Made by a program: the position numbers and the translations under genes
The notes under the pieces: model-generated
What the model saw: the letters and a program-made list of their open reading frames with translations, nothing else
Told to the model about the DNA's origin: nothing
Database searches by the model: none
Shown here: positions 1 through 7,109 of the stretch, in pieces
Layout of the letters: each line of letters opens with the position of its first letter
How positions within the stretch are numbered: the stretch's first letter is position 1
Source: Alphaproteobacteria bacterium
GTDB taxonomy: Bacteria > Pseudomonadota > Alphaproteobacteria > Micavibrionales > Micavibrionaceae
DNA: 35,884 nt
Reading direction: 5' to 3'
Assembly: GCA_016125135.1 (NCBI GenBank)
Contig: WGMJ01000010.1
Span: forward strand, 1 to 35,884

Positions 1-129
1 CTGTGCCTTACCTGATTTTGCCAGCGTAATTGTAATCGCTGCTGTCAGCGTTGTCTTACCATGGTCAACGTGACCAATCGTTCCAATGTTACAATGCGGC
101 TTGTTCCGCTCGAATTTTTCCTTACTCAT
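1..129 (-). CDS. tuf: Elongation factor Tu, N-terminal 43 residues (cut by window edge)
   Basis: The first 43 codons of EF-Tu, the GTPase that delivers aminoacyl-tRNA to the ribosome. The N-terminus [16 protein letters not shown] is followed by the P-loop GHVDHGKT at about residues 19-26 and the start of the first helix, all diagnostic of the family. The rest of the gene lies left of the window. The start at 129 gives the normal EF-Tu N-terminus. A sigma70-like promoter lies upstream at 177-205, so the gene can be transcribed on its own even though the kinase gene at 233-835 reads in the same direction. Confidence 0.97.
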   Translation of the reverse strand, partial: MSKEKFERNKPHCNIGTIGHVDHGKTTLTAAITITLAKSGKAQ

Positions 130-176
130 TTTTCTACATCCATCTGTTGGAAGTTAACGGGGTTAAACTGCAAGAA

Positions 177-205
177 TATGTAGAAAAAACAGGCGCTTCT
201 GTCAA
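177..205 (-). promoter_or_regulatory. Predicted sigma70-type promoter of tuf
   Basis: Read on the minus strand there is TTGACA (205-200), 17 bases, then TACATA (182-177). Transcription would start near 170, about 40 bases before the tuf start codon at 129. The -35 is perfect consensus and the spacing is optimal. It lies in the 103-base gap between tuf and the upstream kinase gene. This is a prediction from sequence only. Confidence 0.7.
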
Positions 206-232
206 CCGGTTTAATGGCGGGGTAGGAGTGCT

Positions 233-835
233 TTAGGCGACTTTTCCGGCTGTTTTGCCCGTATTGGCGGGGGCTGGAACAGAGACGGCACCGGAGGCTG
301 GCTTTTCAGCCTTTTTCTCGGCTTTCGGGTCAGGCACCAGTACGATATCGGACCCTACGTAAAAGAGCTGGTCAAAACCCTCATCCAAGGTCGGCTCTTC
401 CATAGCTTCGGCAAAAGCGTTGAACAGATGCTCGGGGATGATTTTTGACGGGTTCGCCTGCTCGCGCCAGAACAAACGTTTGCGGATTGTATCGGGGTCG
501 AAATCGAAATAGTAGCCGATCTTGCGGTAGGTTGACGGGATTTGCGAAAGAATGTCGCGGCGCTTGGCAGCCAGCAGGTTTGTCTGGTCCCAGATGAACG
601 AGCTATTATCATGCACAAGGTAGCGGAACATTGTGTGGCAGTAGCTTTCCGAGTCACGGAAATATTGTTCGAAGGCCTGATTGTAGGTGATGTTTTTATG
701 GCTGGCCTGCATACCGATAAAAATATCGGTGCTGATGCGCACAAGGTCGGGCCGTGATTTTTGCAAGCTATGGCAATGGGTGCTTTTCCCCGAGCCGGGC
801 AGGCCTATAAGAATGATCGCATCAAGCTGTTTCAA
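233..835 (-). CDS. P-loop ATPase, polynucleotide-kinase-like (AAA_33 / zeta-toxin-like fold)
   Basis: A 200-residue protein that probably transfers phosphate from ATP to an unidentified substrate. The Walker A motif GLPGSGKST sits at residues 11-19. It is followed by RISTD near residues 33-37 and an FIWDQTN segment leading into an Arg/Lys-rich helix, a layout shared by predicted kinases of the PNK/zeta-toxin group. The last 30 or so residues are rich in Ala, Pro and Lys and look disordered. No antitoxin-like partner lies beside it, so a toxin role is not supported. It reads in the same direction as tuf. The fold is fairly sure; the substrate is unknown. Confidence 0.65.
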   Translation of the reverse strand: MKQLDAIILIGLPGSGKSTHCHSLQKSRPDLVRISTDIFIGMQASHKNITYNQAFEQYFRDSESYCHTMFRYLVHDNSSFIWDQTNLLAAKRRDILSQIPSTYRKIGYYFDFDPDTIRKRLFWREQANPSKIIPEHLFNAFAEAMEEPTLDEGFDQLFYVGSDIVLVPDPKAEKKAEKPASGAVSVPAPANTGKTAGKVA

Positions 836-850
836 AAGTATTCCCCATTC

Positions 851-942
851 GGCTCTACGCTGCGTTACCCGTCGGTCTCGGCGTACTCATGTACTTTATT
901 GTACATTCCGTGCGCCTCGCCTCGGCTGCCTAGCGTAGAACC
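851..942. repeat. Long imperfect inverted repeat in a gene-free stretch
   Basis: The 281 bases between the kinase gene and tRNA-Gly(CCC) hold no convincing gene. They contain a large dyad. The outer arms 851-861 and 932-942 pair with one mismatch, including an 8-bp run at 854-861/932-939. The apex is a perfect 6-bp hairpin, ATGTAC (889-894) with GTACAT (901-906) around a 6-base loop. Between them lie GC-rich arms that pair imperfectly and need G-U pairs if folded as RNA. It could be a structured leader of the kinase gene, a terminator for the tRNA transcript or a dispersed palindromic repeat. Confidence 0.55.
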
Positions 943-1061
943 AAAGCGGGAACACTTTGATCAGGATAAAGTGATTTGGCCCGCCCGCGCTAGACGCATA
1001 TCAGGGTTGCGCACAGAAAGAGAATTTACAGAAATTTTTAAAACGGGCCGGATCGAAAATA

Positions 1062-1078
1062 TGGAGCGGGCGATGGGA
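1062..1078 (-). repeat. Copy of a tRNA-Gly 3' end (possible att-like or duplication remnant)
   Basis: The 17 bases here are identical to 3139-3155, the last 17 bases (with CCA) of tRNA-Gly(UCC), and differ at one position from the 3' end of tRNA-Gly(CCC) at 1117. The rest of a tRNA is absent. A tRNA 3'-end copy downstream of the intact gene and in the same orientation is the footprint left by site-specific integration into tRNA genes. Decay of a third tandem tRNA-Gly gene is an equally simple explanation. Confidence 0.6.
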
Positions 1079-1116
1079 CGCTGCCGAAGGCGGCATTACT
1101 AAATATCCAAAGAAGC

Positions 1117-1190
1117 TGGAGCGGGCGAAGGGAATCGAACCCTCATCATTGGCTTGGGAAGCCAACGCTTTACCACTAAGCTACGCCCGC
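1117..1190 (-). tRNA. tRNA-Gly (anticodon CCC)
   Basis: A full cloverleaf is readable on the minus strand: acceptor stem GCGGGCG/CGCCCGC, D arm, anticodon stem TTGGC/GCCAA with loop TTCCCAA (anticodon CCC), T arm containing GGTTCGATTCC, discriminator T and an encoded CCA (1120-1117). It reads GGG codons. It lies just downstream of the DUF262 gene and shares its acceptor stem with tRNA-Gly(UCC) at 3139-3212. Confidence 0.95.
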
Positions 1191-1262
1191 GAATAAAGTC
1201 CTTTGATTAATAACGTGTTAGCATGGTTTTGAATAAGGATAAATCTCAGGCTACTCCTTTAA

Positions 1263-3050
1263 TTATGCTGCATTCTGATTAAGGGATAATGACGCCCCTT
1301 CAGAAAGGTAATCTTTCAAGGCATGATATAAAAGAGCTTCTCTCTTTTCCATGAAGGTCAAAAAATCGCCATATTGAAGGGATGCATCAATGGGAATGTG
1401 ATTTGTCTGACGGAAAAGCGCATTTGCAGTATCCGTTTTATATTGACCAGTAATCCAGACATCGACATCGACGTCTTTTTTACTCTGATTTTCTTGCCCT
1501 TCCAGCATTTGTAAATTACCTAACCTATCACGAGATTCAGTTATCAAACTGGCATCATCATCGGATATTCCTGCCTTTTTAAGGGATTTTAAAGTAAGTT
1601 TTGATCTTGGGTATATGTGATCCATATGAAAATGGTTGGCACGGTAGTTAAGTTGTGGATACAGGATGCTTAGAACAAGGAAAGTTTGTTTATCTCCATA
1701 TTCAAGGTTAAGAAGCTCTTTGATTTCTTCATCACCGAACTCGATAGGGCGCTTCAACCGGAATAAGCGCTCTGCAATTCCTTTTGCCGGAAACCCTTTG
1801 GAAAGATCAGATTCTTTTATGATGCCACGGCAGGCAGACTGTGTTGTATCTGACATACTACCAAAAACCCCCCTTAACAGAACGCGGGCAAGCCATTTCT
1901 TGATAGTATTTCTGTCGTCTTTGTAGGAATTTTGAGTACAGTAATTATTGGGAGCATCAATTTTCATCAGATAATAGGCAATAGGAATAATAGAGTTTAC
2001 AGAGGTAAGTCTTTTGCCATTAAATCCGAAGTCGCTTACCAATTCCACGGCCAGCTTGATTGCGCGTGTAATCGGGTCCCAGAGCTTTTCAATCAAGCCC
2101 ATATTTTCAGCATTAAAATTATCGACCTTGAATTTTATATCGCCAATATCGGATAAAACCAGAGCGGATTTCAGAACAAAGTCCTTGTCAAAATCGAAGC
2201 CATCACCAATTGAATTTAATTCTTCAACAAATTCTATAATAGTTTCTCTGGCATCTATTTCCTTCCACATAGCGGTAGCAATTGAAAGAAGAAGATCGGA
2301 ATAGCTTAACTTTGTACCGCCACTATTTGTACGAATAAAGATATTGAGTACGCGATCAAGGTTTTGGTCTTTCTCTTGAAAATAGCTAATAATTTTATCG
2401 TCATTTATTATGTAGCCAAGTTTATTAAGGGTATTCATCGTAAAGTCATTTTTTGCAGCGTTAAGCTGTGGGTCGAGTAGGATATATTTAAAGGCTTCAG
2501 CAGCCGTTTTCACTTGATTAAAGAAGTTAGGTAAAGGAACCCAGAATTCTTCCTCAGTTTGTATAATTTCTTCCTTGCGGAGGAATTTAAAGTTAAATTT
2601 TCTATCTATGTCTTCATCTTCTATTTCTTTTAAAACCTCAAGACACAAAGTTCTTTCTGGGTATGATTTATCATTCGTGATCCATTTGCCAGGAAGTTTA
2701 TCGGCATAAGTGCCCTGTAGTCCTATTAGTAGTGCGGTTAGCCTTTGTTGCCCATCTAGAATGGAGACAATGTCCCGTTCCCCTGTTAGGGTCGCGGGTT
2801 CGTTGTGCCGCTGCTTCTTTTCATGATAAGACTGTAAAAATTTGTAGAAGCGAAATTTTTTACTGGTAGCAGCTTGTACCTGCCAAAATAAAAACGAACC
2901 GATGGGGTAACCCCTCATTAGAGAATCAAAAAGAAGTTCAATTTGTTCTTTTTTCCACACGAACTCCCGTTGTATGGAGGGAAGGTAATATTTGTTATCA
3001 ATAATCTCGTTAAGAACTTCTCTGATGCTATATGGGGTTTGAAATGACAT
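1263..3050 (-). CDS. DUF262 protein with C-terminal HNH-type nuclease motif (GmrSD-like, probable defence protein)
   Basis: A 595-residue protein. The N-terminal DUF262 (ParB/Srx-like) domain shows the hallmark SILDGQQRLTAL, with D99-G-Q-Q-R103, and a conserved FIRTNSGGTKLSYSDLL at about 238-254. The C-terminal part has an HNH-like pattern: H473, H475, D477-H478 in MDHIYPRSKL, then GNLQMLEGQEN around 511-521. DUF262 plus a C-terminal HNH (DUF1524-like) is the layout of GmrSD-type modification-dependent restriction enzymes, which cut modified phage DNA using NTP. The specificity here is not known. The gene is visibly AT-rich (about 33% GC in the 60 bases from 2401) and sits alone between two tRNA-Gly genes, which suggests acquisition. 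No strong ribosome binding site precedes the ATG. Confidence 0.75.
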   Translation of the reverse strand: MSFQTPYSIREVLNEIIDNKYYLPSIQREFVWKKEQIELLFDSLMRGYPIGSFLFWQVQAATSKKFRFYKFLQSYHEKKQRHNEPATLTGERDIVSILDGQQRLTALLIGLQGTYADKLPGKWITNDKSYPERTLCLEVLKEIEDEDIDRKFNFKFLRKEEIIQTEEEFWVPLPNFFNQVKTAAEAFKYILLDPQLNAAKNDFTMNTLNKLGYIINDDKIISYFQEKDQNLDRVLNIFIRTNSGGTKLSYSDLLLSIATAMWKEIDARETIIEFVEELNSIGDGFDFDKDFVLKSALVLSDIGDIKFKVDNFNAENMGLIEKLWDPITRAIKLAVELVSDFGFNGKRLTSVNSIIPIAYYLMKIDAPNNYCTQNSYKDDRNTIKKWLARVLLRGVFGSMSDTTQSACRGIIKESDLSKGFPAKGIAERLFRLKRPIEFGDEEIKELLNLEYGDKQTFLVLSILYPQLNYRANHFHMDHIYPRSKLTLKSLKKAGISDDDASLITESRDRLGNLQMLEGQENQSKKDVDVDVWITGQYKTDTANALFRQTNHIPIDASLQYGDFLTFMEKREALLYHALKDYLSEGASLSLNQNAA

Positions 3051-3138
3051 TTTTATAACTTTCTGTTGAATATGGAACGGGTTATTTTGTATGCGCCCCT
3101 ATGGAGTCACGCCAATTATGCTTACCAACGAAAATTGA

Positions 3139-3212
3139 TGGAGCGGGCGATGGGAATCGAACCCACGTAGCTAGCTTGGAAGGCTAGAGCTTTACCATTA
3201 AGCTACGCCCGC
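3139..3212 (-). tRNA. tRNA-Gly (anticodon UCC)
   Basis: A complete cloverleaf on the minus strand: acceptor GCGGGCG/CGCCCGC, anticodon stem CTAGC/GCTAG with loop CTTCCAA (anticodon TCC), T arm with GGTTCGATTCC, discriminator T and encoded CCA (3142-3139). It reads GGA and GGG. Its 3' end recurs at 1062-1078. It lies 35 bases downstream of the SAM-hydrolase-like gene. Confidence 0.95.
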
Positions 3213-3247
3213 TTACGCTGCCACATTAGGGTTAATCCCCGAAACGG

Positions 3248-4063
3248 TCAAGCTGCGCGCCATTTGGCTTCAAGGCCGCCCGGTGGTTTGCCAAAGGTTT
3301 TGGCGGCATTGCCACCGCGCTGGATAATTTCGGTGAATTTCACCTGCTTGCCATTCGGGAGTGTCCAGCCCGAGCTGCCAGGCGCCATACAGAACTGGCC
3401 ATCCGCCACGCCGAAAATACCGTCAGCCACGCGGGCCACTTGTGTACGGCCATTCAGGTCAATCACAACATCCTGTTCTTTCAGGCTGGTGATTTCGGAC
3501 GGGTCGATAGAGCATTTCATGTTGCCGTAGCCGTCTGTGTAGCAAACACGGTGTGAAGGTATGTCGGGGATATCATTGCGCAGGTCCCCACCCAGCTGTG
3601 AATAATCACCTTTTACAATTTTGCCGAATGCTGGCGGGAACACATCACGTGAACGGAACTGCGAACCTTCCTTGCTGCAATTTATTTCACGGAGCTCTAC
3701 GGCTGCATCTTTAACAAATGAAAGCGAGTAACCGCTATTCACGGCACAGATTTCAACATCGTTTGCGAGTTTCGCGTAGGCAAAACCTTCGCCGGAGTTA
3801 TTTGTGCGGATGCTCAGATCATCCTTGCGGGGCGCGGTGTTCACGAAAAATTTATGACGTTTGCCAAGGCGGCTATTGATGGCAGTTTGCGCCAGCATAA
3901 AACCGGTTGCCACTGTATCGAAAGCGGGAACGGCAAAGGTACGGATTTGCGCAGGAACGCCTTGTAACTCGGCTTGCAACATTTGTGTCACTTCGGCAAA
4001 AGCAAGATCATGCAGCGCGCCGTAATCGGCAATCACGTAAACGAGGAACGGTTCTGTTGTCAT
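3248..4063 (-). CDS. SAM hydrolase / SAM hydroxide adenosyltransferase-like protein (DUF62 family, tentative)
   Basis: A 271-residue protein that resembles the DUF62 / chlorinase-fluorinase superfamily, whose members split S-adenosylmethionine to adenosine and methionine using water. The N-terminus VYVIADYG (D13) matches the family's opening strand and Asp. FVNTAPRKDD (about 73-82) and AVNSGYSLSFV (about 107-117) fit the nucleotide-binding and conserved Asn-Ser segments. The C-terminal half would be the family's beta-barrel domain. The sequence has diverged, so the assignment rests on overall pattern and activity is not assured. It has no signal peptide. A 10-base tandem repeat lies in its short upstream gap. 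Confidence 0.5.
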   Translation of the reverse strand: MTTEPFLVYVIADYGALHDLAFAEVTQMLQAELQGVPAQIRTFAVPAFDTVATGFMLAQTAINSRLGKRHKFFVNTAPRKDDLSIRTNNSGEGFAYAKLANDVEICAVNSGYSLSFVKDAAVELREINCSKEGSQFRSRDVFPPAFGKIVKGDYSQLGGDLRNDIPDIPSHRVCYTDGYGNMKCSIDPSEITSLKEQDVVIDLNGRTQVARVADGIFGVADGQFCMAPGSSGWTLPNGKQVKFTEIIQRGGNAAKTFGKPPGGLEAKWRAA

Positions 4064-4076
4064 TTTTCTACACCCT

Positions 4077-4096
4077 TTAAGACTTTTTAAGACTTT
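4077..4096. repeat. Two-copy tandem 10-base repeat upstream of the SAM-hydrolase-like gene
   Basis: The sequence ttaagacttt occurs twice in tandem at 4077-4086 and 4087-4096, 14 bases upstream of the start codon at 4063, inside the 78-base gap to the deacetylase gene. It could be a small slippage duplication or a repeated regulatory half-site. Two copies alone do not allow a choice. Confidence 0.5.
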
Positions 4097-4141
4097 GATT
4101 TCTTGGCTGATTACTAGCAGGGCGGGCGGGGAGAATTCAAG

Positions 4142-4969
4142 CTAAATCGAAATGAATTCAACGCCTTTTGATTTCATGTGCAAAACCAGCGCCTTAAAGG
4201 TATCGAACAGCTTGTTATGGTCGTGCATCAGTACGATATTTTTGCTGTCGTCACGGTGCAGCCACGGGTCGCTGTCTATTTTACCCTTGAGCGCGTCAAG
4301 GCTCTGGTAGGTCCAGTCTTTGCTGTGGGGTTTGAAGTCGGGGTTTAACATCCAGTCGGCTGTCGAGAAGGTATAGAGGTTATCAACCGCTTCGGCCATT
4401 TCCGTGTCTGTATACCACGGGAAAGTCACACCTTTGAAAATATCGGCGGTGAAGCCTTCACGCTTCAAATATGCCTGCAGCTTGTTTTTCTTCTCAAGCA
4501 GTGCTTCGGTTTGCGGCTGTATATCCACACAAAGGCCGCTCCAGAATAATTCTTTCAAAACGGGCTCATCGGCGGCGGAAAGTTTCGAGAAGTCGAGGAC
4601 ATTGGCAGCCGCGCCACGGTCGATATGCGGGAAGCGGAAAAGTTTATGGGGTCTTGTTTTTCCTGCGCGCTTATAAAGTTTTTCAATCTGTGCTTCGGTT
4701 TTTTCTATTTCTTCGATTTCCTGTTCGAGCGTCAGGTCATTCGCGCGTTGATGCGTATAGGTATGATTGCCGATAATAAAGCCGCGCTCGATGGCGCGTA
4801 CAATCGGGTCGGGCATGACTTCCATACCCTCGCATTGCAGGCCCAGCTCTTCATATGCGCCGCCAATGCAATAAAGAACCGCAGGGATTTCCTGTTCGAC
4901 CAGAAAGTCCACCAGCTTGTCGGTGTCGCGCGTGGGGGAGTCATCAATGGTCAGGTAGGCTTGGGGCAT
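4142..4969 (-). CDS. Polysaccharide deacetylase (carbohydrate esterase family 4, NodB domain)
   Basis: A 275-residue metal-dependent deacetylase that removes N- or O-acetyl groups from a polysaccharide. The CE4 motifs are present in order: TIDDSPT at 7-13 (catalytic and metal-binding D9, D10), H69-T-Y-T-H73 (metal-binding H-x3-H), RFPHIDRG at 112-119 (R-x-P) and VLMHDH at 246-251 with the catalytic His H249. No signal peptide or membrane segment is visible, so either it acts in the cytoplasm or export is not encoded in this reading frame. It starts 18 bases after the cation exporter gene in the same direction, probably as one transcript. The substrate is not evident. Confidence 0.88.
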   Translation of the reverse strand: MPQAYLTIDDSPTRDTDKLVDFLVEQEIPAVLYCIGGAYEELGLQCEGMEVMPDPIVRAIERGFIIGNHTYTHQRANDLTLEQEIEEIEKTEAQIEKLYKRAGKTRPHKLFRFPHIDRGAAANVLDFSKLSAADEPVLKELFWSGLCVDIQPQTEALLEKKNKLQAYLKREGFTADIFKGVTFPWYTDTEMAEAVDNLYTFSTADWMLNPDFKPHSKDWTYQSLDALKGKIDSDPWLHRDDSKNIVLMHDHNKLFDTFKALVLHMKSKGVEFISI

Positions 4970-4987
4970 TTTTTTACTTCTATCCGG

Positions 4988-5878
4988 TTAGTGTCTCGCA
5001 TCATATGTATCGCCGTAGGGGTCGATATGGATGATGATATCGGCCTCGGGATATTTTTCAAGAATGGCTTTTTCGGCAACCCGCGCCATTTCATGAGCTG
5101 TCCACAGTAAAATAGACGGGTCCATTTCAACATCAAAGGAAATCATGTGCCGTGTGCCGGAAAGTGTAACGCGTAAATCATGCATGCCGAGGATTCCTTC
5201 TTGCCGCGCGACAATCTCGGTAATGTCTTTTAAGATAGCTTCATCAACCTGTTTGTCCATCAGCATATCAAATGCTTCATGCCCCATTTTAAAGGCTGTT
5301 TTTACAAAAAGAGCGGCAATGCCAAGCGCCAGCAACACATCAATGATTGGTGGTGCACCATATTGGCTGAGGAGTAGCGAGATAATCACAACGCCGTTGA
5401 GGAAAATATCGGTGCTGTAATGCGCGTGGTCGGCCTTAAGCGCCAGCGAGTTTGTTTTTTTCAAAAAATATTTTTGGGCAACCACCATGACGATTGTCAG
5501 GATCATTGCAAAAATAAGCAGGCCAATACTTGAAATCTGGTTTTCAATCGGCGTTTTATCAACAAGCCGCTGGATACTATCCAGCGCGATAAAGAAAGCA
5601 GCACTGAACATAAGACCCGCCTGCAATAAAGCGGCAACGCCTTCTATCTTGCCGTGGCCGAACCGGTGATCATCATCCGCCGGTTTTTGCGACCATGAAA
5701 CAACCATCAGCGTGACAAGTGAAATTGTGCAATCGAGAACTGAGTCAGTAAAACTTGCCAATACACTGGCAGAACCCGAATTGAAAAACGCCAGCGCCTT
5801 CACGACCAGCATAAGGCTGACCATGGTCACCGTAAAAATCGCCGAGAGGCGAGCATAGTTGGCGAGAAAGGGCTTCAT
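4988..5878 (-). CDS. Cation diffusion facilitator family exporter, FieF-like (Zn2+/Fe2+)
   Basis: A 296-residue inner-membrane metal/proton antiporter. The metal sites match E. coli FieF almost residue for residue: D45 and D49 in TMS2, H153 and D157 in TMS5 for the transport site, D68 and H75 in the DHRFGHGK loop, and H233, H262, H284 and D286 in the cytoplasmic C-terminal domain (each one position off FieF numbering). About six hydrophobic segments lie between residues 10 and 195. The DxxxD / HxxxD site predicts Zn2+, with Fe2+ and Cd2+ as possible substrates. The gene diverges from the solute-binding protein gene with only 37 bases between start codons, so their promoters must overlap. Confidence 0.92.
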   Translation of the reverse strand: MKPFLANYARLSAIFTVTMVSLMLVVKALAFFNSGSASVLASFTDSVLDCTISLVTLMVVSWSQKPADDDHRFGHGKIEGVAALLQAGLMFSAAFFIALDSIQRLVDKTPIENQISSIGLLIFAMILTIVMVVAQKYFLKKTNSLALKADHAHYSTDIFLNGVVIISLLLSQYGAPPIIDVLLALGIAALFVKTAFKMGHEAFDMLMDKQVDEAILKDITEIVARQEGILGMHDLRVTLSGTRHMISFDVEMDPSILLWTAHEMARVAEKAILEKYPEADIIIHIDPYGDTYDARH

Positions 5879-5915
5879 GCTGGACAGCGTAGCACGCGGG
5901 GGCTATTCTCGCTAT

Positions 5916-6761
5916 ATGCGTTCCTTTTACATTATTCTCCTTGCGGCTGTGGTTTCGCTTGCAGTGAGTTTGGCCTTGCCGCTTTTTAAAGCGGACTCAC
6001 CAGCGCAGCATGATGGCGGGACAGCCTATGACCGTGTCATGAAAACGGGCGTTCTTCGCTGCGGTTATTTTGTGCTGGATGGCTACTTACATAAAGATAT
6101 GGAGAGCGGGGCATTGGGTGGGCCTGCCTACGAGATTATAGAGGCGCTGGCAAAAATTATAAGCGTGAAGGTTGAGTGGGTGCAAGAGGCTGCTTTTGCT
6201 TCCATTGGTGAGGACCTGAAGCAGGGGCGCTACGATATGATGTGCGCACCGCTTTTACCCAATGGCCCGCGTAGCCGCGTTATGGCGATGTCGCGCCCTG
6301 TATGGTGGCAGCCTTTAACGATATGGCTGAATAAAGATGATGCGCGGTTGAGTGACACGCCTGAATGGTTGAATGCACCGGAAACAAAATTCAGTGTTAT
6401 TGATGGCACAGGCTTCCCGACTGTTGTTTCCAGCTTTTACCCGCAGGCTGGTATGGTTGCGCTACCAGAGATGACGGCCATAAGCGAAATGTTTCTGGAG
6501 TTAACAGGGCGCAAAGTTGATGCGCTTTTAATGATGCATTATCCGGCTGTGAAATATGCCGCGCGGAATGATGGGGCGATTGTGCAATATACAAACCGGA
6601 TTGTAAGTTACCTGCCATACCGCTTTGCATGGGCCAAGGGCGACCAGAAAATGGCCGAGATGGTTGATATCGCACTGGAAGAACTTGTTTATACGGGCGT
6701 TATTAATAACATTCTCGATAAATACGACCCTGAAGGTATTTTTTATAAACGGCCCGAGTAG
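5916..6761 (+). CDS. Periplasmic solute-binding protein, family 3 type
   Basis: A 281-residue exported protein with a typical signal sequence (about 20 hydrophobic residues after MRSFY). It continues as a bilobal solute-binding domain: TGVLRCGYF near the start, then ALAKIISVKVEWV, LKQGRYDMMCAPL and, in the second lobe, a segment ending in LEELVYTGVINNILDKY. These are features of the SBP_bac_3 superfamily, which binds amino acids or related small molecules. The ATG at 5916 is preferred over an upstream in-frame ATG at 5859, because it puts the signal peptide at the N-terminus and avoids overlap with the divergent exporter gene. No permease or ATPase gene is adjacent, so it may be an orphan binding protein or sensor. 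Confidence 0.8.
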   Translation: MRSFYIILLAAVVSLAVSLALPLFKADSPAQHDGGTAYDRVMKTGVLRCGYFVLDGYLHKDMESGALGGPAYEIIEALAKIISVKVEWVQEAAFASIGEDLKQGRYDMMCAPLLPNGPRSRVMAMSRPVWWQPLTIWLNKDDARLSDTPEWLNAPETKFSVIDGTGFPTVVSSFYPQAGMVALPEMTAISEMFLELTGRKVDALLMMHYPAVKYAARNDGAIVQYTNRIVSYLPYRFAWAKGDQKMAEMVDIALEELVYTGVINNILDKYDPEGIFYKRPE

Positions 6762-6768
6762 AATTTTG

Positions 6769-6798
6769 TTGACATAATCATTAAGAATTCGCTATAAG
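6769..6798 (+). promoter_or_regulatory. Predicted sigma70-type promoter for the 95-residue membrane protein
   Basis: TTGACA (6769-6774), 18 bases, then TATAAG (6793-6798). The start codon is 20 bases downstream at 6818, with an AGAGGG ribosome binding site at 6807-6812. It begins 8 bases after the solute-binding protein stop codon, so the small gene is probably transcribed separately. Confidence 0.65.
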
Positions 6799-6817
6799 CA
6801 TGGTTTAGAGGGCAACT

Positions 6818-7105
6818 ATGACCACAGACATAGGACTTAAAGGGAATTTGATTATATTGGCGCTGGCAGCAACAGCGTTCGTTGGGCTTAAAAGTTGCCA
6901 GCAAGAAGAATTTACAGCGCAAGACGGCGCAGAGTATCTCGTAGAGCAGGGCCGTACAAACATACAAGGCGGCGAGGTAGATGTATGGAATTGGTGTATT
7001 AAAGGCGAGATCGGCAGGCGCTACACAGTAGATGCTGACCAATCCGGCGAGCGTGAAGAAGTTGTTGTGTGTAATGGTTGGGGCACCCACATCGCCCCGT
7101 TCTAA
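6818..7105 (+). CDS. Small membrane-anchored or exported protein of unknown function
   Basis: A 95-residue protein. Residues 9-25 form one hydrophobic segment ending in LKSC. The remaining 70 residues are polar and would lie outside the membrane, with two further Cys (in WCIKGE and VCNGWG) that could form a disulfide in the periplasm. The LKSC sequence is not a good lipobox because Lys occupies position -2. It has its own promoter and a clear ribosome binding site. Its stop is 4 bases from the convergent tag gene, leaving no room for a terminator between them. I do not recognise a family. Confidence 0.7.
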   Translation: MTTDIGLKGNLIILALAATAFVGLKSCQQEEFTAQDGAEYLVEQGRTNIQGGEVDVWNWCIKGEIGRRYTVDADQSGEREEVVVCNGWGTHIAPF

Positions 7106-7109
7106 AAAT

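Noticed and set aside
233-835. Zeta toxin of a toxin-antitoxin pair
   Set aside because: The P-loop kinase fold is compatible, but no small antitoxin gene lies on either side, and the upstream gap contains only a palindrome.
1062-1078. A third complete tRNA-Gly gene
   Set aside because: Only the last 17 bases of the tRNA are present; no anticodon or D arm follows.
1079-1100. Intrinsic terminator after tRNA-Gly(CCC)
   Set aside because: There is a 5-bp TGCCG/CGGCA hairpin, but no U-tract follows it directly on the minus strand.
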